From positions 1 through 33,297 of the forward strand of contig JBKCXU010000020.1 in the NCBI GenBank assembly GCA_046316025.1: 33,297 bases of DNA, in the 5' to 3' direction. Position numbers and translations under genes: made by a program. This DNA comes from JAJTHJ01 sp046316025 (GTDB lineage Bacteria; Pseudomonadota; Gammaproteobacteria; Burkholderiales; Burkholderiaceae_F). This document shows, one piece after another, positions 15,528-24,391 of this stretch. The notes under the pieces were generated by a model. The model did no database searches, had not been told where the DNA came from, and was given only the letters and a program-made list of their open reading frames with translations. The stretch's first letter is position 1. Each line of letters opens with the position of its first letter.

Positions 15528-16964
15528 CTACTTCGGCGCGCTCGCCAGCGGTTGCTGCGCACGCTGCGCGGCCAGATCGACCCAGCCGCCGCCCAGCGCC
15601 TGATACACGCCCACGAGTTGCGTGTACCGCTGCGCCGAGGAGTTCACCGCCGCCAGCTCCGCGGCAAAAAGCTCGTTCTCCGCGATCAGCACCTCGAGGT
15701 AGCTCGACACCCCTTGATCGAAGCGCAGCTGCGACAGCCGCGCGAACTCGCGCAAGGCCTCGACGCGCCTCGCCTGCGCGGCGGCTTCCTGCTGGCGCTT
15801 CTGCGTGCCGACGAGCGCATCGTTGGCCTCGCGCAGCGCGTTGAGAATCGTCTGCTGGTACAGCGCCAGCGCGGCGCGCTCGCCGGCCTGCGCGCTGGCG
15901 ACCTGGCCTTCGATGGCACCGGCGGTGAAGATCGGGCCGGTCAGGCCCGCCGCCACCGACCACGCGGTGGCTGGGCCGCTGAGCCAGTCGCCCAACGCCG
16001 TGCTCACCGATCCCAACAGCCCGGTCAGCGACAGCGTCGGGAAGTACTGCGCCTGCGCGGCGCCGATGTTGGCGTTGGCGGCGATCAGGAACTGCTCGGC
16101 TTGCAGAATGTCGGGCCGGCGCAGCAGCAGCGCGGACGGCAGATCGGCGGGAAGCGCCGGGACCTGCAACTGCGCCAGCGCGCGGCCGCGCAGGATCGGC
16201 CCCGGGTTGCGCCCCAGCAGCACCGACAGCAGGTTTTCCAGCGCCGCGATCTGCTGCTCGATCAGCGGGATCGCCGCCTGCGCCTGCTCGAACTGCGACT
16301 GCACCTGCGACACCTCGGTCTGCGACACCATGCCCGCCGTGAAGCGCAGATTGAAGATGCGCAGCGTCTCGGCGAAGTTGGCGGAGGTAGCGCGCGCGAT
16401 TTCGAGTTGCCGGTCGAACGAGCGCAGCACGATGTAGCTCGACGCCACGCTCGTCGTCAGCGTCAGCACCACGCCCCGGCGCGCCTGCTCGCTGGCGTAG
16501 ACCTGCGCCTGCGCCGCTTCGGACAGCCGCTGCACGCGGCCAAACAGATCGATCTGCCACGACGCCGACAGCGCCCCCTGGTACAGCGAGAAATACGGGT
16601 CGGCCCCCGGCGGCAGCGGCGGCTGGCCGACGCGGCTGGCGCGGTTGCGCGCCGCGTCCGCGCCGTAACCGAACTGCGGATAGAACTGCGAGCGCGTCGA
16701 TTGCAGCGCGCCGGCAAACTGATCGACCCGCGCCGCGGCGATCCGCACGTCGCGGTTGTCGCGCAACGCGGTCTCGATCAGTTCGTTCAAGACCGGGTCG
16801 CCGAATTGCTCCCACCACGCGGTGTTGGCGACCTCGGTCGCCGCCGGATACTCGATCCGCCACTTTTGCGGCACCTCGACCTCCGGCCGCCGATAGTCGG
16901 GGCCGACCGTACAGGCGGCGAGCAACGCGCTCGCGCACAGCAGCGGCCAGATTCGTTTGATCAT
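15528..16964 (-). CDS. RND efflux outer-membrane lipoprotein (NodT/OprM family)
   Basis: A 478-residue TolC-like outer-membrane channel of a tripartite efflux pump. The signal peptide ends with lipobox LLAAC (cysteine 18), followed by TVGPDYRRPEVEVPQKW, the standard mature start of this family. Two repeats of the outer-membrane efflux domain follow, with WWEQFGDPVLNELIETAL in the first and RRPDILQAEQFLIAANANIGAAQAQYFPTLSLTG in the second. The ATG at 16964 has AAGGAG 6 bases upstream. It is separated from the RND pump and fusion protein genes (18784-22982) by an opposite-strand patatin gene and a small membrane protein gene. It probably serves that pump, but this is inferred from proximity. 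Confidence 0.92.
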   Translation of the reverse strand: MIKRIWPLLCASALLAACTVGPDYRRPEVEVPQKWRIEYPAATEVANTAWWEQFGDPVLNELIETALRDNRDVRIAAARVDQFAGALQSTRSQFYPQFGYGADAARNRASRVGQPPLPPGADPYFSLYQGALSASWQIDLFGRVQRLSEAAQAQVYASEQARRGVVLTLTTSVASSYIVLRSFDRQLEIARATSANFAETLRIFNLRFTAGMVSQTEVSQVQSQFEQAQAAIPLIEQQIAALENLLSVLLGRNPGPILRGRALAQLQVPALPADLPSALLLRRPDILQAEQFLIAANANIGAAQAQYFPTLSLTGLLGSVSTALGDWLSGPATAWSVAAGLTGPIFTAGAIEGQVASAQAGERAALALYQQTILNALREANDALVGTQKRQQEAAAQARRVEALREFARLSQLRFDQGVSSYLEVLIAENELFAAELAAVNSSAQRYTQLVGVYQALGGGWVDLAAQRAQQPLASAPK

Positions 16965-17038
16965 CGAACACTCCTTGATGGCATGCCGCCGCCGCAAACC
17001 GCGCCTATGATCGCGCCGCCGTCGAACGGGAACCGACC

Positions 17039-18229
17039 ATGAGCCTGCGCCTCGCCCTGCTGTCTCTGTGTGTACTGCTGTCCGGCTGCGCGGCGCTGCT
17101 GCGCGAGCCGGTGCCGGTCGAGTTGATGGGCAAGACCACGATCCCCGGCCTGCCCGACGCGCGCGCCACCGCGGGCCAGCGCAACTCGCCGCTGGAGGCG
17201 GATCTGATCGCCTCCTTCGCGCAAGAATCGCCGGCGGATTTTCCGGTGCAGGCCGACGGGCACGTGCATTACGCGCAACTGATCCTCTCCGGCGGCGGCG
17301 CCAACGGCGCCTTTGGCGCGGGGCTGCTCAGCGGCTGGAGCACGCACGGCACGCGGCCCAAGTTCAAGATCGTCACCGGGGTTTCGACCGGCGCGCTGAT
17401 GGCCCCATACGCCTTTCTCGGGGCCGAGTTCGACCCGGCGCTCAAGCACTTCTACACCACCACCGACTCGCGCCGGGTCTTTTTGGTGCGCTCGCTGCGG
17501 CAAATTCTGTCCGGCGAATCGCTGGCCGACACCGGGCCGCTGGCGGACACCCTGAACGAGCAGATCGACGCAGCGTTTCTGGAGCGCATCGCCGCCGAGC
17601 ATCGCCGCGGCCGGCGCCTGTACGTGGCGACCACCGATCTGGATGCGCAGCGCTTCGTGATCTGGAACCTCGGCGCGATCGCGGCCAGCGGCCACCCGCA
17701 GGCGCTGGAGTTGTTCCGCCGCGCGATCCTCGCCTCGGCGTCGATCCCGGTGGTGTTTCCGCCGGTGTTCTTCCAGGTCGAAGCCGACGGCCGCCGCTAC
17801 GACGAAATGCACGTCGACGGCGCGGTCGGCACACGGATGTTCTACAGCGGGGGCCTGTTCGACTTCGCCGCCGCGCAGAGAGCGGCCGGCCGCGCCACGG
17901 TCGGCGTCGAGGACCTGTACGTGATCCACAACGGCCAGTTGCGGCCGGTGCCGGTACAGACGCCGCGCACCCTGCGCGGCATCGGCGCCCGCGCGCTGGC
18001 CAGCACCGCCAAGTCGGCCGCGGTCGGCGACCTGTTCCGCATCTACGTGCTGGCGCGCCGCGGCGGCGGCAATCTGCGCTGGATCACGCTGCCCACCGGC
18101 GTGGAAATCGAAAGCGAGGAGAGCTTCGACCCGGTGGCAATGACCGCGCTGTTCGAGGTCGGCTACGCGCTGGGCGCCCAAGGCCCGCCGTGGATCGACC
18201 ACCTGCCGGGTTTTTCCGGCGATCAGTAG
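17039..18229 (+). CDS. Patatin-like phospholipase lipoprotein
   Basis: A 396-residue predicted lipid acyl hydrolase with a lipoprotein signal (lipobox LLSGC, cysteine 17), so it is probably held at the envelope. The patatin elements are in order: oxyanion loop GGGANGAFGAG (about 85-95), nucleophile elbow GVSTG with S116, and the catalytic aspartate in DGA at 260-262 (MHVDGAVG). Together these make the Ser-Asp dyad complete. It is expected to release fatty acids from phospholipids or related esters. It lies between the two halves of the RND efflux set, in the opposite direction, with GGGAA ahead of the ATG at 17039. It is divergent from the outer-membrane efflux gene and convergent with the small membrane protein gene. 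Confidence 0.92.
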   Translation: MSLRLALLSLCVLLSGCAALLREPVPVELMGKTTIPGLPDARATAGQRNSPLEADLIASFAQESPADFPVQADGHVHYAQLILSGGGANGAFGAGLLSGWSTHGTRPKFKIVTGVSTGALMAPYAFLGAEFDPALKHFYTTTDSRRVFLVRSLRQILSGESLADTGPLADTLNEQIDAAFLERIAAEHRRGRRLYVATTDLDAQRFVIWNLGAIAASGHPQALELFRRAILASASIPVVFPPVFFQVEADGRRYDEMHVDGAVGTRMFYSGGLFDFAAAQRAAGRATVGVEDLYVIHNGQLRPVPVQTPRTLRGIGARALASTAKSAAVGDLFRIYVLARRGGGNLRWITLPTGVEIESEESFDPVAMTALFEVGYALGAQGPPWIDHLPGFSGDQ

Positions 18230-18243
18230 CGCCCCCATCGCCG

Positions 18244-18771
18244 TTACCCCGCCGCCAGCGCGACCGGCATCGCCGCGAGCCGCTCGTACAAGCGTGCCTC
18301 GGCGCGGATCGGCCACCAGTCGTAGAGAAAGATTTCCAGCGGTCGCCACAACGCGACCCAGGCACCGATCACCAGGCTGTCGTAGGCCACCCGCGCATAC
18401 GTCTTGGGCAGCACGAAGGCCGCCATCCATTCGCCGAAGGCAAGCGCGGCGGCGACGAACGCGAGCCCGATCGCCAGGCTCCAGCGGCCGACGCGGAACA
18501 GCTCGCGCAGACGCCGCCACTCGATCTGCGCACGGCGCCGGTAATGCTGTTGCACGCTCGGCGCGAGCTCGGCCACCTCCGTCGCATCCGGCGCCGCGTG
18601 CGCCACGTGCACGACGAGCGCCAGGGGCACGGCCTTGGGCAGTTCGCGCGCCGACTCGACGATGAACTCGTCGGCGCGCGGATCGAGATCGCGTTCGCGA
18701 AACGGCGCCGGGTCGAGCGCGTCGAACAACTGACGCAGCTCGTCGAGCCGGATTTCGATCGGCGCGGCCAT
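18244..18771 (-). CDS. Membrane protein of unknown function, two predicted helices
   Basis: A 175-residue protein that I cannot assign. Residues 1 to about 90 are soluble, charged and proline-containing (IEIRLDELRQLFDALDPAPFRERDLDPRADEFIVESAREL), followed by a basic helix (QQHYRRRAQIEWRRLRELF). Two hydrophobic helices then follow, near 96-118 and 126-146. The end is a conserved-looking cytosolic tail (LYDWWPIRAEARLYERLAAMPV). Its ATG at 18771 lies 12 bases after the RND pump stop, so it is the third gene of the pump operon. It may be an accessory of the pump or an independent membrane protein. Confidence 0.82.
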   Translation of the reverse strand: MAAPIEIRLDELRQLFDALDPAPFRERDLDPRADEFIVESARELPKAVPLALVVHVAHAAPDATEVAELAPSVQQHYRRRAQIEWRRLRELFRVGRWSLAIGLAFVAAALAFGEWMAAFVLPKTYARVAYDSLVIGAWVALWRPLEIFLYDWWPIRAEARLYERLAAMPVALAAG

Positions 18772-18783
18772 GGCGCTTCAGGC

Positions 18784-21700
18784 TTACGCGGCGGAGCGCG
18801 CGGGCGCCGGCGCCGGACTCGGCGCACCCGGCTTGCCGCCGAACACGGTCACGTACAGCGTTGGCAGGAAGACGAGTGTCAGCAGAGTCGCGATCATCAG
18901 CCCGCCCATGATTGCGAAGGACATCGGCCCCCAGAACACGCTCGGTGCGATCGGGATCAGCCCGAGCACGGTCGATAACGCGGTGAGCGACATCGGCCGC
19001 AAGCGCGAACTGGCGGCAGCCACCGCGGCGTCCCAGACGTTCTTGCCGTCGGCGCGGTCGGCGTCGATCTGCACGATCAAAATGACCGCGTTCTTGGCCA
19101 CCATGCCGAGCAGCGACAGGATGCCGAGGATGGCGACGAAGCCCAGCGGCCGGTTAAACAGCAGCAGCGCCGCCACCACGCCGACGATCGACAGCGGCAG
19201 CATCGCCAGCACGATGCCGAGCTTGCGGAAGCTCTGCAACTGGAACATCAGCACGGTGATCATCAAGAGCAGCATCAGCGGCACCACCGCGAACACCGAG
19301 GCCTGCGAGATCGCGCTTTCTTCCTCGATGCCGCCGGTGTCGATCCGGTAGCCCTTGGGCAGCTCGGCGTTGAGCGCCTTGATGCGCGGCCCGAGTTCCG
19401 CGTTGACGGTGGCCGGCAGCACGCCGGCCATCACGTCGGCCCGTACGGTGAGGGTCGGTACACGGTCGCGCCGCCAGACGATCGGATACTCCTGCCCGTA
19501 CTCGAAGCTCGCCAACTGACCCAAGGGCATGGTGCGGCCGTTGGCGAGCGGGATCTGCAAGGCGCGCAGCGTGGCGAGTTCGGTGCGCTCGTCGCCGACC
19601 GCGCGCGCGACCACGTTGATGAGGTAAATGTCGTCGCGCACCTGGGTCACGGTGGCGCCGGAGATCGCCGCGTTGATGGTCGCCGCCAGCGAGGCCGAAC
19701 TCACGCCCGCCTGGCGTGCCTGATCCTGATCCACCTTGACCCGCAGCTTGCGCGCCGGCTCCATCCAGTCGAAGTGGACGTGCCGGACGTCGTGGCTGGT
19801 GGCCACCGTCTGCGCCACCTGCTGCGCCAGCCGCGCGACCTCGTCCTCGTCCGGGCCGCTCACCCGGTACTGGATCGGCCAGCCCACCGGCGGCCCGAGT
19901 TCCAGCGGCGACACCCGCGCGACGACGCCGGGAAAGTCGTCGGCCAGCAGTTTCTCCAGCCTGACGTGCAGCCGCTCGCGCGCCTCCAGGTCTTTGGCGA
20001 CCACCACCACCTGGCCGAAGAACTCGTTTTGCAATTGCACGTTCAGCGGCAGGTAGAAGCGGATCGCGCCGCGGCCAACGTAGCTGCTCCAGTGATCGAC
20101 GTCCGGGTCTTTCGCCAGCGCCTGGTCGAAGCGCTTGACCGTCTCTTCGGTGGCGAAGATCGACGCGTTTTGCCGCAGCGTCAGATCGACCACCAGCTCG
20201 GGCCGGTCGGAGGCCGGGAAGAACTGCTGCGGCACAAAGCGCACGCCAAAAACGGCCACCACGAAAGCCGCGGCGGTCACGCCGATCGTCACCCAACGCG
20301 CGCGCATCGCCGCGGCGAGGAACTTGCCGTAGCCCTGCATCAGCTTGGACGGCTTGTCGGGGTCGCCCTTGGGCGGCTTCAGCAGCGCGATACCGATCAC
20401 CGGCGCGAAGATCACCGCCACCAGCCAGGAGGTGATCAGCGCGATCGCCACCACCGCGAAGATCGAGAACGTGTACTCGCCGGCCGAACTCTTGGCAAAG
20501 CCGATCGGCACGAAACCGGCGATGGTGATCAGCGTGCCGGCCAGCATCGGCGCGGCCAGGGTCTGGTAGGCGAAGGTGGCCGCGCGTTCCTTGGTGTCGC
20601 CGGCGGCCAGCCGCCGCAACATCGCGTCCACGGTGGTCATCGCGTCGTCCACCAGCAGGGTCAGCGCGATGATCAAGGCGCCGAGCGAAATGCGTTGCAG
20701 GTCGATGCCGTAGATCTGCATCACGGCGAATACGATGGCGAGCGTCAGCGGGATGGCGAGCGCCACCACCGCCCCCGGCCGCACGCCGAGCGCGACGAAG
20801 CTCACCGCGAGGATGATGATCACCGCCTGCCACAGTGAGGTCATGAAGTCGCTGATCGCCAGGTCCACCGTGACCGCCTGGTCGGCGACCAGAATCGGCT
20901 CGATTCCGAGCGGCAGGTCGGCGCGGATGTCGGCCATCTCCGCCTTCAGCCGCGCGCCGAGTGCGAGGATGTCGCCGCCGTCGCGCATCGCCACCGCGAG
21001 GCCCATCGCCGGCACGCCGTTGACGCGGAACATCGGCTGCGGCGGATCGGCCAGCCCGCGCCGCACGGTGGCGACATCCGACAGGCGCAGCATGCGGCCG
21101 TTCACGGCGAAGTTGACGGCTTTCAGGTCCTCCTCGGAGTCGAAGGCGCCCGACACGCGCAGGAAGATGCGCTCCTGGTCGGTGTGCATCGTGCCGCTGG
21201 GCCGCACCACGTTCTGGGCTTGAAGCGCCGCGGCCAACGCCGGGTAGCTCAACCCCAGTCCGGCCAGTTTGGCGGTGGAAAACTCCAGAAAAATCCGCTC
21301 GTCCTGCGCGCCGAGGATCTCCACTTTCGACACATCCGGCACCGCCAGCAGGCGCGAGCGGATGCCCTCGACCGCGTCGCGCAGCTCGCGCTGGGTGAAG
21401 CCGTCGGCGGTGAAGCCGTAGATGGTGCCGAAGGTGTCGCCAAAATCGTCGTTGAAGCCCGGCCCGATCACGCCCTGGGGCAGTGTGAGGCGGATGTCGC
21501 CGATGTTCTTGCGCACCTGGTACCAGATGTCGGGCACGACCGCCGCCGGCGTGGACTGCTCCAGATCGACGAAGATCGTGGTAAAGCCTGCCGTCGTGTA
21601 GCTGCGCACGCGATCCAGATGCCGCGTCTCTTGCAGCTTGCGCTCGATGCGCTCGGTCAGCTGCTTTTGCGTGTCGTCGAGCGAGGCGCCCGGCCAGGCC

Positions 21701-21855
21701 GCGAACACGATCATCGTGCGGAAGGTGAAGGCCGGGTCCTCGCCGCGCCCCAGCCGCATGAACGACAGCGACCCGGCGATCACCGCCGCGATCATGAAAT
21801 AGACGACGAGCGAGCGACGCGTGATCGCCCACTCGGAAAGATTGGGGCCGATCAC
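18784..21855 (-). CDS. RND multidrug efflux pump (TriC-like)
   Basis: A 1023-residue inner-membrane proton/drug antiporter of the AcrB superfamily. The start IGPNLSEWAITRRSLVVYFMI and the early segment RLGRGEDPAFTFRTMIVFAAWPG resemble Pseudomonas TriC. The proton-relay residues are present: D403-D404 in LLVDDAMTTVD (matching the AcrB Asp407/Asp408 pair) and the lysine in LGMVAKNAVILIVQ. Two large periplasmic loops are seen, as expected. Translation starts at a GTG (21855) overlapping the fusion-protein stop as GTGA; the frame upstream is only the antisense-like read of the neighbour. Substrates cannot be read from sequence. TriC handles triclosan, but relatives vary. Confidence 0.93.
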   Translation of the reverse strand: MIGPNLSEWAITRRSLVVYFMIAAVIAGSLSFMRLGRGEDPAFTFRTMIVFAAWPGASLDDTQKQLTERIERKLQETRHLDRVRSYTTAGFTTIFVDLEQSTPAAVVPDIWYQVRKNIGDIRLTLPQGVIGPGFNDDFGDTFGTIYGFTADGFTQRELRDAVEGIRSRLLAVPDVSKVEILGAQDERIFLEFSTAKLAGLGLSYPALAAALQAQNVVRPSGTMHTDQERIFLRVSGAFDSEEDLKAVNFAVNGRMLRLSDVATVRRGLADPPQPMFRVNGVPAMGLAVAMRDGGDILALGARLKAEMADIRADLPLGIEPILVADQAVTVDLAISDFMTSLWQAVIIILAVSFVALGVRPGAVVALAIPLTLAIVFAVMQIYGIDLQRISLGALIIALTLLVDDAMTTVDAMLRRLAAGDTKERAATFAYQTLAAPMLAGTLITIAGFVPIGFAKSSAGEYTFSIFAVVAIALITSWLVAVIFAPVIGIALLKPPKGDPDKPSKLMQGYGKFLAAAMRARWVTIGVTAAAFVVAVFGVRFVPQQFFPASDRPELVVDLTLRQNASIFATEETVKRFDQALAKDPDVDHWSSYVGRGAIRFYLPLNVQLQNEFFGQVVVVAKDLEARERLHVRLEKLLADDFPGVVARVSPLELGPPVGWPIQYRVSGPDEDEVARLAQQVAQTVATSHDVRHVHFDWMEPARKLRVKVDQDQARQAGVSSASLAATINAAISGATVTQVRDDIYLINVVARAVGDERTELATLRALQIPLANGRTMPLGQLASFEYGQEYPIVWRRDRVPTLTVRADVMAGVLPATVNAELGPRIKALNAELPKGYRIDTGGIEEESAISQASVFAVVPLMLLLMITVLMFQLQSFRKLGIVLAMLPLSIVGVVAALLLFNRPLGFVAILGILSLLGMVAKNAVILIVQIDADRADGKNVWDAAVAAASSRLRPMSLTALSTVLGLIPIAPSVFWGPMSFAIMGGLMIATLLTLVFLPTLYVTVFGGKPGAPSPAPAPARSAA

Positions 21856-22982
21856 TTGGCGGCTCCGCTCTTGGCCGCGGCCGCCGGCACGCCGGCGAGC
21901 CGCACCTTCTGCCCGGCGCGCAGGGCCTGCACGCCGGCGGTGACGACGATGTCGCCGGCGGCCAGCCCGCCCGCCACCACCACTTGATCCGGCTCGAAGG
22001 TCGCGACCTCGATCATCCGCGGCGCGACCGTCTGCGTCTTGGGATCGACCAGCCACACGGCCGTCTGTTTGTCACTGCGCACGAGTGCGGTGGCGGGGAT
22101 CGCGATGCGCTGCCCGCCGGCCAGTTCGATCGATCCCACCACCGTGCTGCCCAGTCGCATGGTCGGCGGCGCATTGTCGAGCGCGATGCGCACGCGGAAG
22201 GTGCCCGTCACGGGGTCGGCGCGCGGGGCCACCTCGCGCACCCGGCCGGTGGTGGCCACCTTGGGGTCGGTGGCCAGCGCCACCCGCACCTTGACGTTCG
22301 GCGGTGCCGCGTCCTTCAAGGACGCCGGTACGTCGAACACCGCATCGCGCCCGCCCTGCTTGGCCACCTGCACCACCATTCGCCCGGCCCCCACGACCTC
22401 GCCCGGCTCGGCGCCCTGCGCGGTGACCACGCCATCGACCTCCGAAACGAGCCGCGTGTACGACAGGCGGTTCTGCGACAGCACGACCTGCGACTGCGCG
22501 GACTCCACCGCCGACTCGGCGCTGCGAAACACCGCTTCCGCCTGCTCGAACAAGGCTTGCGAGACCGCCCGCTCAGCGACCAGGCCCTTCAGCCGGTTGT
22601 AGTTGCTGCGCGCTTCCTCCAGCCGCGCGCGGGCACCCATCAGTTGCGCCTGCGCCGACTGCAGCGCGCTTTGCTCGTTCTCGGGATCGAGCCGGGCCAC
22701 CAACTGACCGGGCCGGATGGCGTCGCCGATGCCCACCGCGCGCTCGACCAGCCGACCATCGATGCGGAAAGCGAGGTTGACCTCGGTCTGCGCCTGCACG
22801 TTGCCGGTCAGCGCGACCCGCCCTTGTGCGTCGCGCTGGTCCACGGTGATCGTGCGCACGGGACGCACTTCGGGCGCGGGCGGCTCCGCCGCAGGGCGGC
22901 AGGCGGCGAGCAAGGCGCCCGCAAGCAACGGGGCCAGCGCCCGCAGCGGAGTTGAGTGTCTGGACGGGATGCGCGTTGCCAC
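21852..22982 (-). CDS. RND efflux membrane fusion lipoprotein (TriA-like)
   Basis: A 376-residue periplasmic adaptor that connects the RND pump to the outer-membrane channel. It carries a lipoprotein signal with lipobox LLAAC (cysteine 28). The HlyD-type order follows: beta-barrel/lipoyl strand (RTITVDQRDAQGRVALTGNVQAQTEVNLAFRIDGRLVE), helical hairpin (about 90-160, LQSAQAQLMGARARLEEARSNY), the second lipoyl half (YTRLVSEVDGVVTAQGAEPGEVV) and the membrane-proximal domain. The GTG at 22982 has AAGGAG 8 bases upstream, a good match that decides this start over the open frame to 23366. It is the first gene of the pump operon, divergent from pldA. Confidence 0.92.
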   Translation of the reverse strand: MATRIPSRHSTPLRALAPLLAGALLAACRPAAEPPAPEVRPVRTITVDQRDAQGRVALTGNVQAQTEVNLAFRIDGRLVERAVGIGDAIRPGQLVARLDPENEQSALQSAQAQLMGARARLEEARSNYNRLKGLVAERAVSQALFEQAEAVFRSAESAVESAQSQVVLSQNRLSYTRLVSEVDGVVTAQGAEPGEVVGAGRMVVQVAKQGGRDAVFDVPASLKDAAPPNVKVRVALATDPKVATTGRVREVAPRADPVTGTFRVRIALDNAPPTMRLGSTVVGSIELAGGQRIAIPATALVRSDKQTAVWLVDPKTQTVAPRMIEVATFEPDQVVVAGGLAAGDIVVTAGVQALRAGQKVRLAGVPAAAAKSGAAK

Positions 22983-23023
22983 GGCGAGGACTCCTTGCGC
23001 AGAGCGGGAACCGATGGGGCACT

Positions 23024-23040
23024 CGTTGCCGGCGGCAACG
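23024..23040. promoter_or_regulatory. Palindrome in the efflux/pldA divergent region
   Basis: CGTTGCC (23024-23030) and GGCAACG (23034-23040) form a perfect 7-3-7 inverted repeat 42 bases upstream of the efflux fusion-protein start. Efflux operons are often controlled by TetR- or MarR-type repressors at such sites, but no regulator gene is adjacent, and a mRNA hairpin is equally possible. Confidence 0.25.
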
Positions 23041-23191
23041 GCGAAGCGCGAACGATACGCGACTCCGCACCGGTTTTGGCCGTCGGCGCAGCGCGGCAAC
23101 AACAAACTTCGCGAAGCCGCGGCGACGGGGTAGCCCACCAAGCCGCGACTGTGGCAATGTCGGCTTTCCGCGACTTGCGCCGCGACCACCG

Positions 23192-24214
23192 ATGCGCCGC
23201 CCAGCACCGTTCCTGTCGTTCGCCGCTCTTGCGCTTGCCACCACGGCGCAAGCGCAGACGCCGACCGCCGCCGATTGCCACGCGATCGCCGATCCGCTGC
23301 AACGGGTCGCCTGCTACGACCGCGCCACCGGTCGCGCGGCGCCGCCGGCGCAGCCTGCGTCGGCACCCGCCGAACCCACCCGCGCAGCCGACGCGCCCGC
23401 TGCGGAGCCGCGCCGCGTCTCGCTGCTCGACGAAGCCTGGGGCCTTGGCAAGGACGCCGACCGCTATGCGCTGAAGTTCTACAACTCCAACTACGTGCTG
23501 GCCGCGCGCTATAGCGACAGCGTGAACAACGCGCCGTTTTCGCCGCTGTTCGGCGCCGCCGGGGTCCCCGACCAGCAGTTGAATTCGACCGAAGCGAAGT
23601 TCCAGATCAGCGGCAAGCTGCGCTTCTGGGCGACCGACGACCTGCGCTGGGGTCTGTGGGCGGCGTATACGCAGCAGAATCAGTGGCAGGTGTACAGCGG
23701 CGATATCTCGCGCCCGTTCCGCGAGACCAACTACATGCCGGAACTCTTTGCCAGCTATGCCCCGGATCTGTCGTGGGGGGATTGGCGCTGGGCCATCGTC
23801 ACCGCCGGCTTGAACCACCAGTCCAACGGCCGCGCCGATCCGCTGTCGCGCAGCTGGAACCGCCTCTTTGCGCAGTTTGGCGTCGAGAACGGCAACCTCG
23901 CGCTGTACCTGAAGCTGTGGTCGCGCCTGTCGGAGAGCGCCGAGAAGGACGACAACCCGGACATCACCGACTACTACGGCCACGGCCAGATCGAAGCGAT
24001 CTACCGCTGGCGCGGCCACAGCTTCACCGGCAGCCTGCGCGGCAACGTTGGCACCGGCAAGGGTGCGGTGCAGGCCGGCTGGTTCAGCCCGGCCTTCCTC
24101 GGTACGCTGCGCGGCTACGTGCAGGTATTTTCCGGCTACGGCGAAAGCATGATCGACTACAACTGGCGCCAGACCACCGTCGGCATCGGCATCGCGCTGA
24201 GCGACGGGCTGTAG
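23192..24214 (+). CDS. pldA: Outer-membrane phospholipase A (PldA)
   Basis: A 340-residue outer-membrane beta-barrel phospholipase A1/A2 that breaks down phospholipids misplaced in the outer leaflet. A signal peptide (about 1-22, ending TTAQAQ) precedes a 70-residue N-terminal extension with two cysteines (DCHAI and RVACYD) and a Pro/Ala linker. The barrel then begins. The catalytic set matches E. coli: H209 and S211 in NHQSNG, and N223 in SRSWNR, at the same spacing as H142/S144/N156; S219 fits the calcium-site serine. The ATG at 23192 starts a proper signal peptide; the frame upstream is not protein-like. The E. coli enzyme lacks the N-terminal extension; similar ones occur elsewhere, I believe. 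Confidence 0.93.
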   Translation: MRRPAPFLSFAALALATTAQAQTPTAADCHAIADPLQRVACYDRATGRAAPPAQPASAPAEPTRAADAPAAEPRRVSLLDEAWGLGKDADRYALKFYNSNYVLAARYSDSVNNAPFSPLFGAAGVPDQQLNSTEAKFQISGKLRFWATDDLRWGLWAAYTQQNQWQVYSGDISRPFRETNYMPELFASYAPDLSWGDWRWAIVTAGLNHQSNGRADPLSRSWNRLFAQFGVENGNLALYLKLWSRLSESAEKDDNPDITDYYGHGQIEAIYRWRGHSFTGSLRGNVGTGKGAVQAGWFSPAFLGTLRGYVQVFSGYGESMIDYNWRQTTVGIGIALSDGL

Positions 24215-24336
24215 AGGCCGTGAATAAATCTACTGCGCGGCCCAATCTCGCCCCTGCGGTGCTCGCCGTACCCCTCTGTACGGGTGCGCTCCTCGGGCCG
24301 AGCTTGGGCCGCTGGCTACGATTTCTTCACAGCCTC
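24214..24336. repeat. 123-bp imperfect palindromic intergenic element
   Basis: A three-tier inverted repeat. The outer arms GAGGCCGTGAATAAATC (24214-24230) and GATTTCTTCACAGCCTC (24320-24336) match at 15 of 17 positions. The middle arms GCGGCCCAA (24237-24245) and TTGGGCCGC (24304-24312) are perfect. The centre CCGTAC (24266-24271) and GTACGG (24278-24283) form a hairpin. It begins at the last base of the pldA stop codon and fills most of the gap before the SlyB-like gene. As RNA it would be a very strong stem-loop. Confidence 0.75.
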
Positions 24337-24391
24337 TATATTCACTGACTCTTTCCGCAGCACCCGCTGCACTCTCACAGAGGAGCTTCCC

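Noticed and set aside
17006..17011. TATGAT as a -10 site for the patatin-like gene
   Set aside because: No -35-like hexamer lies 16-18 bases upstream, so a promoter is not supported beyond this one match.
15066..17042. A 658-codon plus-strand frame opposite mnhE and the efflux channel gene
   Set aside because: A GC-driven shadow frame of two well-supported genes.
18784..22056. Starting the RND pump at an ATG near 22056
   Set aside because: The extra 67 residues are Arg/Gly-rich and overlap the fusion-protein gene. The GTG at 21855 begins the conserved family N-terminus and gives a 4-base overlap.
24337..24342. TATATT-like -10 site ahead of the SlyB-like gene
   Set aside because: No matching -35 element at a proper distance; it lies at the edge of the long palindrome.
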